A DNA stretch of 64,000 nt from Erinaceus europaeus (taxonomy: Eukaryota; Chordata; Mammalia; Eulipotyphla; Erinaceidae). Both the position numbers and the translations under genes were made by a program. Under the pieces are notes generated by a model. It was not told the origin of the DNA, ran no database searches, and was given only the letters and a program-made list of their open reading frames with translations. Where the stretch lies: NCBI RefSeq assembly GCF_950295315.1, contig NC_080164.1, positions 57,613,296 through 57,677,295 on the forward strand, written 5' to 3'. Of the stretch, positions 55,415 through 64,000 are shown in pieces. Each line of letters opens with the position of its first letter. Position 1 is the stretch's first letter.

Positions 55415-55545
55415 ACTTTTGTTTTTTTAGAGAGAAAGGTCAGTCCACTGCTCAATTCTGGTGTGTGGTGCTGCTGGAAACTGAACACAGGACCTCAGAG
55501 CTTTTAGGCATCAAAGTCTGGTACATTATTGCTCAACTCTCATCA
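55415..55545 (-). mobile_element. Old SINE-C
   Basis: 'agtccactgctcaattctgg', 'gaaactgaacacaggacctc', 'ggcatcaaagtctggtacat' keep the SINE-C order with heavy divergence. Confidence 0.6.
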
Positions 55546-55549
55546 CTCT

Positions 55550-55750
55550 CACATTTCTATTCAGCATTCAAATGGGGGTCTTTACTAGTACAACAAAGTG
55601 AGTGGAAAAAAATAAACATAAAAATTGGAAAATGTGAAATACAACTTTATTCATAGATGACTAATCATATATTTAGAACATCCCAAACAAGCTATAAAAA
55701 TCTATTACTACAACTAATAAATAATAAGCAATTGACCAAACCCTGTACAA
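55550..55750 (+). mobile_element. Decayed L1 ORF2 fragment
   Basis: Weak plus-strand similarity to the ORF2 region downstream of the RT catalytic box. Confidence 0.35.
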
Positions 55751-56365
55751 AGGAATGCTATTAGGAAGTAAATAGGAACACATTATTGGATGCAATATAG
55801 TTGCAGCAACATAAATGAAATCCAAAACCATGTGCTAAACAAAAGAAGCTAGGTGAAAAATATAATGCATGCTCCATAATTGTATTTATGTTCAACTGCA
55901 GAAAAGGTATCTAATTTCTTTTGACAGAGAATAACTGTTTACTAGGGCAAGATTTTTGATAATGAGTGTGAATGGGCAAAAGGAACAAATTATGTCCAAA
56001 GAAATGTTCTATATCATGTGGTTTTATGTTATCTAAATAGTATTTAGAATGTACATGTATATATGCATATATATGTATATACATATATATGTGTATATAC
56101 ATATATATGTATATATAAAGAGAGAGAGAGATCACACTGTATCTCAATAGAATTGAGCTAAAAAAGGTTAATCATAATATATATTTCATCCTAAACTAAG
56201 ATAGTATTATTTATAAACACTTTTCTACTTAACAGTTTTCTTCATGAAGATCTGAGGAAATTATCTAGAAATACTCTCTTAGAAAGCAATTAGATTGATT
56301 TTATGTTATGTTATGTTTTTTATCTCACTGTTTTGTTCCTTGCAGTCTAAATTTGCATCACTTGG
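55751..56365. other. Unassigned, with an alternating AT-rich (TATA/ACAT) tract
   Basis: 56050-56120 consists of alternating pyrimidine-purine steps (ATGTATATAC type), then (GA)n to 56130. No gene. Confidence 0.55.
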
Positions 56366-56486
56366 GCAGGAGATAGCATAATGGTTATGCAAACAGCTTT
56401 CATGACTGAGGCTCCTAAGTCCCAGGTTCAGTCCCCTGCACCACCATAAGCCAGAGCTGAGCAGTGCTCTGGTATTTCTCTTTCTC

Positions 56487-56523
<37 letters not shown>

Positions 56524-56560
56524 GTCTCTCTGCATTTCTCTCAAAAATAAAATATTAAAA
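56366..56560 (+). mobile_element. SINE-C with (TC)n 3' part
   Basis: Near-consensus 'agatagcataatggttatgc', 'cccaggttcagtcccctgca', 'gccagagctgagcagtgctc', then (TC)n and an 'aaataaaatatt' tail. Confidence 0.95.
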
Positions 56561-56564
56561 ATCT

Positions 56565-56765
56565 GCTCAACTGGTTAAGTACACATAGACAGTGTACAAG
56601 AACCCAGGTTGAAGACCCTGGTCCCCACGTGCAAGGCGGAAAATTTCATGAGTGGTGAAGCAGGGCTGCAGGTGTCTCACTGTCTCTTTCCATCTGTTAT
56701 CTCCCCTTCCCCTCCCACTTTCTCTCTGTTTGTACCCAATAATAAATAGAACTTTAAAAAGAAAG
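56565..56765 (+). mobile_element. SINE-B
   Basis: 'gctcaactggttaagtacac', 'cccaggttgaagaccctgg', 'catgagtggtgaagcagggc', pyrimidine middle, 'caataataaatag' tail. Confidence 0.9.
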
Positions 56766-56766
56766 G

Positions 56767-56850
56767 TTAGGGAGTCTGGCGGTAGCACTGCGGGTTAAGC
56801 GCGCATAGCACAAAGTGCAAGGACCGGCATAAGGATCCCGGTTCCAGGTC
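56767..56850 (+). mobile_element. SINE-A, head only (3'-truncated)
   Basis: Only the tRNA-like first 85 nt of a well preserved SINE-A is present ('gggagtctggcggtagcact' to 'ggatcccggttccaggtc'), then unrelated sequence. Third SINE in an uninterrupted head-to-tail row. Confidence 0.85.
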
Positions 56851-58329
56851 ACGAACATGGCAAAGCAGGCACAGTATTCAACTTTGTTGTTTTGCCATCC
56901 CATAGCTATAAATAATTTTAAGTATCTAAAAACACATGACTAAATACACCAATGAAGTATTGAAAGAAAAACTGTAATGAAAAAATCTATCTGAAAGAAG
57001 GTAACATATTAACTACAAAATAATTTAAATGAATGACAGTTTTCATACAAATAGACTTTGTATTTCATATTGACGATATATGGTAGCCAATACAGAATTT
57101 TGGATAGCAACTATGAAAGAAAGTCATACGAATGTATGACATATACTAAACAGTCTCCCACTCCCTGGTTTTATCCTTCTTGAGTTATTCAACACTTTTA
57201 AATGTTGTATGCAATTGAAAAATAGTGATAATGTTAGTAATGATTTGTTGGATTATATTGTGGAATAAATGAGAGGATGTAAATGTTTTGTAGGCGAAAA
57301 TCCCATGCAAATATATGCTTAAATACTGGCTATGTGTCAAGTTAGACATGTGATTAGTAACTATGTTGGCAATGTCATTTTCAACTAGGAAGGACAATCT
57401 ATGTAATAATAATTGTACATATATCTATTATGGGCCATTGCAACTGTTGATAGTTCTTAAACTGTTCAAATAGTGTTTAATACCCAGTTAGTAAACCAAG
57501 GAAACTCAGTTTCTGACTTAAATGGACTGTGAATGAAGGTATAAAGAATGGTTTCACTTACACATTTAAATAATTGCAGGACTTCAGCTGGATAGGAAAA
57601 TCTTTGGCCTCGTTAATGAGGACTGGTTCAAATTATGCTATGAAAGAATTCCTGGAGCACTGGTTTAATTTCATTTTTTTTTCTCCAAGCACACATTACT
57701 ATGGTCTACTGAAAAGTAACCCTGATTCAGAAGGCTACAATTCAGAGATAGGAAAAAAGAGGGTTGGTTGACTTGGGTAGCTCCCTGCCACTTAACACCT
57801 CTAATGTTTGAAACTTGTTTGAATATTAAGTCCTCTATATGTTAGGCCCTGCTGTAGATGATATCTTCTGTGTCAACATTCATTGGATACCTTGGGTGAG
57901 TTCATCAAAGTCTGAGCTTCAGTTTTTTCCCCAAAAGATTTATGTAGTTATTAGTGAGGAAGAGAGAGGGGAGAGAATCAGAGCATCAATCTGGCAGAAA
58001 TTATGCCAGAAATCAAACTCAACCCCCCCAACCCCGCCTGCCTATTCCTTGTTCTACTCATTGTGCCAATCTTCAGATTGAGATGGGTGATAGTTCTGCA
58101 TTAGGACTACATATCAAGAATCTGGGTCTTCATCCTTTTTTGCAGTTGGTCACTGACTCACACTCCACCTCTGTTCTAAGTATCTGCAGCCTGTTCTTAG
58201 CTGAAACAGCTTGTCCACACAGAATATTTTGCCAGCGTATCTTTCTGCTACCATAGACTATTGTTTCAAGTTAGTAATAGTTATGGAAGGGTAAGATTGA
58301 AACAATAAGTGGGATGAGGATTTATTCTT
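56851..58329. other. Unassigned, no gene seen
   Basis: No exon-like frame recognised; short frames at 57574-57771 and 57839-58256 have no family features. Confidence 0.45.
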
Positions 58330-59430
58330 TTTTTTTTCATGTATTTCTTTTTTAAAATTTTTATTTATAAAAAGGAAACACTGACAAAAAACATAGGATA
58401 AGAGGGGTACAACTCTACACAATTCCCACCACCAGAATTCTGTATCCCCTCCCCTTCCCTGATAGCTTTCCTGTTCTTTATCCCTCTGGGAGGACCCAAG
58501 ATCATTGTGGGATGCAGAAGGTGGAAGGTCTGGCTTCTGTAATTGCTTCCCCGCTGAACATGAGTGTTAGTGGGTTAATTCACACTCCCAGCCCGTCTCT
58601 CTCCCTAGTGGGGCGGGGTTCTAAGGAAGCAGGGCTTCAGGACACATTGGTGGGGTCTTCTGCCCAGGAAAGTCCGGTTGGCAACATGTTAGCATCTGAA
58701 ACCTGGTAGCTGAAAAAAGAGTTAACATATAAAGCCAAACAAATTGTTGACTAATCATGAACCTAAAGGCTGGAATAAGGCAGATGAAGATTTGGGAGGT
58801 CTCCATTTTGTAGGTAGTTAGTAGTCCTATTTTAGTTACATTCCAAAGGGTCTGTGGCTATACAAGTTTTTTTTTTTTTCTGAGTCTGATATCTAATATG
58901 CGAGTGGACCCAAATTATTGTCTGGGGAGATGATGTCATGGCTGGAAAAAGGACCAGAAAGCTAGACCAGGGAAGAGAGTAGCTCTCAAATTTGGGAAAG
59001 GTGTACAAATATTGTTGACTGTAAACCCCATCAATTTGATCTGATCTGATCTGAATATGATCCCATATTCAGCTTAGGAGCCTATGTGACCTCTGCATCC
59101 CTGTAGATCTGAGCTCACATTATGTAGTCATGAGTAGGAATTTTCCAAGCTGCCCTAATTTCAGGACCCATCTTCCTCAGGTGGAACATAGAGTATGTTG
59201 CCCAGCCTCCCTTTGGAGGATGGAACAGTCTCTACAGTTGTTTATCCACATTGGAGGCAAGGTCCTATGGGGGGGGGGGGCTCACAAAGGGGTCTATTGT
59301 GTTTTTACTGATAGAGATGATCAGTAACAATGGAGAGAGGAATCTATTCTATTCTAGGTCTAGGCCCATCATATCTGTTTGGGAATCTCAGAACTCCCCA
59401 AATAGGGCCCCAGCTGCTGGGGTGACCTGA
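58330..59430 (-). mobile_element. Repeat X, longest copy (about 1.1 kb)
   Basis: On the minus strand the copy runs from about 59430 to an A-rich tail at about 58330-58380. Landmarks on plus: 'aattcccaccaccagaattc', 'tgcagaaggtggaaggtctg', 'gctgaaaaaagagttaacat', 'tctggggagatgatgtcatg', 'tgaccctctgcatcc'-like, 'ggacccatcttcctcaggtg'. No protein-coding potential that I recognise. Collinear with the copy at 60.1-61.06 kb. Confidence 0.8.
59269..59280 (+). repeat. G12 homopolymer
   Basis: Twelve consecutive G inside repeat X. Confidence 0.9.
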
Positions 59431-60134
59431 TAATGACTAAAGAGCCATTGTTAAAGTATGCCAGTCTCTTGCCCTTATTCAGCTTTTGCAGTCCTTACTT
59501 TGATAAGGTTAGCTTTGGAGTGACTGAGGGAAGTATAATAGGAAGTAGGTGAGGAGGGTATCTAAGTCTAAGTAGACACTATTTCATTATGAACTTTATG
59601 GTTAATTTATCCCACAAGTCTCTCTTAGTATGAGAGACTTTTATATACGAGATATATAAAGATACTTTTATTTGAACTTCAACATTTTAAAACAGCTAAT
59701 TACAATGTGAGGGACATCTTTTGATAGTACCTTATCATCACAGTACTAGATTACTTTTTGTCTAATATTAAAAATTATTTGAAGTATTGTGAAACCTCAA
59801 AGGTAAGTTCCTGTTGATATGTGTGTATTTGTGTGTAGATACATTTCTATGTATTGATTTAGTTTTAGTTAAATTATGAAAATAAATTAGAAAATACAGC
59901 CTGTTTTGAATGTAAATATCAACTCTGCTACTACCTATCAGGTTTGCTGTGTCTATTATAGATACAATTCTCTTATCTTTAGAATAATCATATTACCTAC
60001 CTTTACTCTTAGTTGTAAAGTTTAAGGCAGACTATAGAAGTTCCCTAGTATAATGGCTGTCTCAAAATACTACTCAATACATGTAGTCATGGTCCTTTTT
60101 GTGCCAAATTAAAGTTGGTGAAGACATATACAGG
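59431..60134. other. Unassigned
   Basis: Could be a more diverged 5' continuation of repeat X, but the copy at 60.1 kb does not extend far enough to compare. Confidence 0.4.
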
Positions 60135-61060
60135 ACTTTTTAAAAAAAATTTATTAGTGACTTAATAATTATTGGCAAGATTATGGGATAAGAATGGCTC
60201 AATCCCTCACAATTCCCACTACCAGAGTTTTACATCCCACTCCTCAGTTGGAAACTTCTTTATTCTTTATGCCTCTGGGAGTATGGCCCAAAGACCTTTA
60301 TGGGGTACAGAAGGTGGAAGGTCTGGCTTCTGTAATTGCTTTGTGGCTGGACATGAGCATTGACAGCTTGATCCATACCCTCAGGCTGTTTCTATCTTTC
60401 CCTAGTGGGGAAAGGCTCTGGGGAGGTGGGGGTACCAGGAGACATTGGCAAGGTCATCTGCTCAGGGAAATGAGATTGGCACCATGGTAGCATCTGAAAC
60501 CTGGTAGCTAAAAAGTATTAATATATAAAGCAAAAAAAATTGTTTAGTAATCAAAAACCTAAAGGTAAGAATACAGCAGATGAGACTTGGAACCTTCATG
60601 TTGGAAGAAGCTAAGAAGTCTATTTTAGATATATTCCAAGGGTCCCATGACTTTATTTATTTTTGCCTGAGTCTGAAAATTAACATGAAGATGGGCTAAA
60701 GGTATTATCTGGGGAGATGGTGTCAGGAATAGGATTAGAAAGCTGGATCAGAGCAGAAATAGCTCCTAGATAAGGAAGAAGTATGTAAACACCATTAAGT
60801 TTAAACCCCATTGACCTGATCTAGGACCTATATTAAGCATAAGAGCTTATGTTACCTCTTCATCTCTGTAGGTCTGAGCTCACATTCCATGGTCATAGCT
60901 AGGAACATTGTGGGCTTGCACTCATTTCAAGACCCATCTTCCTTGAGTGACAGATTATGTTAACCCAGCCTCCCTTTGGACAGTGGAGCAGTTTCCACCA
61001 TTGTTATTCTACTATACAGGACCTCTTACAGCAGTGCATGGAACGAGGGCTCATTTCTTG
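60135..61060 (-). mobile_element. Repeat X, second long copy
   Basis: Same order of landmarks as 58330-59430: 'attcccactaccagagtttt', 'gtacagaaggtggaaggtct', 'tctggggagatggtgtcagg', 'ggtctgagctcacattccat', 'agacccatcttccttgagtg'. Roughly 20-25% different from its neighbour by eye. Confidence 0.8.
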
Positions 61061-62222
61061 AGACAAAAAGGCTTTCCCTTTATTAATATAAATATCTAAT
61101 TTAGTTCATGAAGATATGGTGAATTCACTTAAGAAACCTATATTCAGAACTACTTCTTAGAATATCACTAGAAGAGAATTTCTGGTATTAATAAAGAATG
61201 GGTCAGGGAATGCAGGGTTGATAGAATCAGTGGTGATTTCTAGGGATGACCAAAATGTTCTTATTTAAGGTGAATATTATTGGGGATATTTTTATTAGTA
61301 ACAAATGTGACATTTCCTTGGAATAGAAATTTCTTCTCTGGCTTACTTTTGTGTGGCATACCTAGAAGAGTAAACTTTATTGCCCAGAATAAAAACTAAT
61401 AATCTTCTTGTATATTATTGGTTAAAATACTTGAAACATTTTTCTCTCTGCCACTGAACTCAGAGACAGCAGGGCCAAATTTTCCTGCTCTGCACTTTTT
61501 CATTATAAATAAACTTTGGTCTGTGACTTGAGCCCCTGAACACTTCTGACCAGAACATGTTTCACATCAGCTGCCAAAGTTTCCTTAACTTGAAGTCAAC
61601 CAGTAAGGACACCATGCCCAAACATCTAGTCTATGAGAAAAGCACAGACCATTGAAGATTCTCACATGCCAACTAAATAACTAAAGATGAGGACATTCAG
61701 ATGTTGTCCCAGGAAGACAAGGCCTTCGGTAACTTCAGGCACTACATGGCTCAGAGAAACAAAGGCCAGAACTGGACTATGAAGCACTCCCTGCCTGTTT
61801 ACAAATACTGTCTTCAGAACAGTTCCTACAAAGAGTATTGCTTTAGGTAGTCCTCACAGCAACTCAGAGGGGTTGAGAGATTGAGCCTTAAATATTTTAC
61901 AAGTAGAAGGACTGAGACACAGAAGAAATAAATGATGTATCTAAGGTCAAGTAAAATCATTGCAAAAGCAGTTTAGTGTGAAATGTGTTCTGGGTTTTCA
62001 GTCAGTCTCTCTGAAGGAGAAGAATAAATATATGTTTAAAAAGTGAGGAATCCTATGGTTCCTCCTTGGATTACATCTATCTTTAGCCTGTTAAAAAGTG
62101 AGGAGAAGGGACACAAAAGATAAAGTTATTTCCATCTAACAGAGTATATGAGATAATATGTTAATATTTACATATACTCCATTGACTTTTTTTGAGTCGC
62201 TGATACCTTTAAAGAATTATAG
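61061..62222. other. Unassigned, no gene seen
   Basis: A 'tcattataaataaactttgg' string at 61499-61518 resembles an LTR polyadenylation region, but no LTR ends are found. Confidence 0.4.
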
Positions 62223-62357
62223 TGGGGGTAGATAGCATAATGGTTCTGCAAAGAGACTCATAGCTGAGGCTCCAATGTCCTTGGTTCAATCCCATGCACC
62301 ACCATAAAACAGAGCTGAGCAGTGATCTGGTAAAAAAAAAAAAAAAAAAAAAAAAAT
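62223..62357 (+). mobile_element. SINE-C with A27 tail
   Basis: 'gtagatagcataatggttct' head, 'ggttcaatcccatgcaccac', 'agagctgagcagtgatctgg', long pure poly(A). Confidence 0.95.
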
Positions 62358-62416
62358 CTGTGAATAATTGGTCTTAGCTTTTAATAAGGAATACTCCTCT
62401 CAAAAAGCATACAATT

Positions 62417-62608
62417 GGGGTCTGGCAGTACTTCACCTGATAGACTGCACACATTACTATTTCTAAGGACCTGGGTTCAAGTTCCTAGTCCCCACTTGTA
62501 GCGGGGAAAGGTTCACAAATAGTGTGAGGATGTGCTACAGGTGTCTCTTGCCTACTCTCTCTGCTCCCTCCTCCATTTCTCTCTGAGTCTATCAGAAAAA
62601 AAACATAT
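62417..62608 (+). mobile_element. SINE-B, decayed
   Basis: 'gggtctggcagtacttcacc', 'cctgggttcaagttcctagt', pyrimidine middle, 'tatcagaaaaaaaac' tail. Confidence 0.85.
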
Positions 62609-62613
62609 AAGCA

Positions 62614-62818
62614 GGGGTGGGTGATGGCACACCTGGTTGAGCATACACACTACAGTGCACAACGACCCAGGTTCAAGTCCCCAGTCTCCACCTGCAAGGG
62701 GAAAGCTTCACGAGTGGTGAAGCACTGTTCAGATGTCTCTTTGTCTCTCTCCCTATCACCCCTTTCCCTCTCAATTTCTGGTTATGTCTATCCAATAAAT
62801 AAAGATAATAAACTAAAA
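62614..62818 (+). mobile_element. SINE-B, well preserved
   Basis: 'gggtgatggcacacctggtt', 'cccaggttcaagtccccagt', 'cacgagtggtgaagcactgt', 'ccaataaataaagata' tail. Inserted head to tail behind the previous SINE-B. Confidence 0.93.
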
Positions 62819-64000
62819 AAAGCATGCAGTGTAGTCAGAGGAAATGAGACAGATCTAATATAATTTAAAAACTTAGAAAACACAATATTTTAAGTATAAA
62901 ATTATTTGGGGGCAAAGGGATTTCTTAGAAATGAGAGATGGATTTGAGCTAGCATTATCTTGGAAACCTTCATGGAGGAAGCCATATTTCAACCATACTT
63001 TAAAGGATGCATAGAGTGTACTGAATTCAGATACTCAGCTTAAGATAGATAAAAAAAAATTTTTTAAAAAGCTGTAGAAACTGAAAATATAGCTTAGAGA
63101 ATTGTCAACAGAGAGATAAAAAGAGTGCCATGACTATTAGAGACTGAGGACAGAGTGTTAAGAACACTAGTGTGGAAGAAAAACCATGGAAAGACATCAT
63201 AGAAGAAGCTGTGCTATAGTTTAGAGTTATTCTATAAATTGCAATTATATGTAAATATAATTATATAATGATAGGCCATTCATATTTACTTGGTGTCACA
63301 TTACCTTAATTTTGTTACAAAATCAGCATTACTCTAAATTCCATTTTGATATTTGACAGAATGCATTTCCATAGTGTCTAGTTGTATTTGTATATATCAT
63401 ATGTGGAGTGTTTTTCAATTTAACACAAAAGACTAAGTTTTCAAAATGATTATTGAAAATGGAATAATATCTTTACAACTTGAGCTCATAGGTGAGCAAA
63501 AATGTTGTTTCCACATGTAAATATAAATATATATCAGATTAATTGTTTAACTGTATTTTTCATGCTTTCACTCAAAAGGTCAAGCTATTCATTTAAAGCT
63601 GACTCAGACATTTCAGAAGAACCCATGAGAAATCACATGAATTGAATCAGTCCATAGTATAGCCAGAAATACTGGAATGACTACTTTGTGATCCTATGTC
63701 ATTCTTTCAGAATATTTAATCATATTCTTTGTTTATAGATAACTTTCCTTTTTAATTTCCCTGACAGTCATTTATTTCACTTATAGGAAACTACTGGTTA
63801 CTAGACTGAGAAATAAAAAAACAAATTTCCACAGCAAATCTTCTTAAATAACTCACATTTATGACATGTCTCATGTGACATATTTAGATCACAAAGTTAT
63901 GACACAGGCATGTCCATAGAAGTAAGATGAAATACAGAATAATTTAATCGTTATGTAATTTGGACTCCAAATAAGAATTATACTCTTAAAGTTGGCACTT
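62819..64000. other. Unassigned, no gene seen
   Basis: AT-rich single-copy-looking sequence to the window end. Confidence 0.45.

Noticed and set aside
61440..61860. Possible old LTR or processed gene fragment ('ataaactttggtctgtgac')
   Set aside because: No terminal repeats, no target duplication, no continuing reading frame.

Overview
This is a 64-kb stretch of mammalian nuclear DNA, almost certainly from an erinaceid hedgehog (Erinaceus or a close relative). Three things point there. Several tRNA-derived SINE families of the hedgehog ERI type are dispersed throughout. There is abundant L1. Most diagnostic, there is a near-complete APE-endonuclease/reverse-transcriptase element that I recognise as Vingi, a non-LTR clade known among mammals only from hedgehogs. 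I find no host protein-coding exon that I can support. The window reads as intergenic or intronic DNA built from nested transposable elements, microsatellites and old unassigned sequence.

Layout. 0-5 kb: SINEs, (TC)n and (GATA)n tracts, and a short minus-strand class II (betaretrovirus-like) provirus at 717-3183 with two LTRs, a Lys-type primer-binding site, a polypurine tract, a 6-bp target duplication and a coding-phase 21-bp minisatellite. 5-14 kb: SINEs, L1 3' ends, a three-level nest of insertions near 10.0-10.4 kb, and a 181-nt pure polypurine tract at 12.6 kb. 14-17.4 kb: an L1 with a twin-priming-type 5' inversion that itself hosts an ORF1-to-3'UTR (half-L1-like) element. 17-24 kb: mostly unassigned, with SINEs and an uncharacterised retroposon family ('repeat X'). 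24-34 kb: several minus-strand L1s, one carrying a nested SINE and a solo LTR with its own 6-bp duplication. 34.9-38.4 kb: a SINE-C that was invaded by a 3.08-kb Vingi copy and by a SINE-A in its tail. 38-53 kb: long unassigned stretches, SINEs and old L1. 53.5-55 kb: an L1 hosting a 193-bp internally deleted Vingi with a 13-bp target duplication. 55-64 kb: SINE clusters, two large repeat X copies and unassigned DNA.

The most interesting observation concerns the first 69 nt of both Vingi copies. They fold on paper into the nested double pseudoknot of HDV-like self-cleaving ribozymes: P1 starts exactly at the element's first G, and P2, P3, P4 and a J4/2 strand with the C-N-R-A motif are all present. 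The only stem difference between the two copies is a G-C to G-U change in P2. The small derivative keeps exactly this 5' module plus 49 nt of 3' end, and its deletion joins the first 18 codons to the last 13 codons of the parental reading frame.

Autonomous and dependent elements occur together here: L1 is the probable driver of the A-tailed SINEs, and Vingi is the probable driver of the 193-bp derivative. Coordinates of old repeats are good to roughly 10-30 bp. LTR, Vingi and target-duplication boundaries are base-exact from reading. All family assignments come from memory of consensus features, not from a database search.
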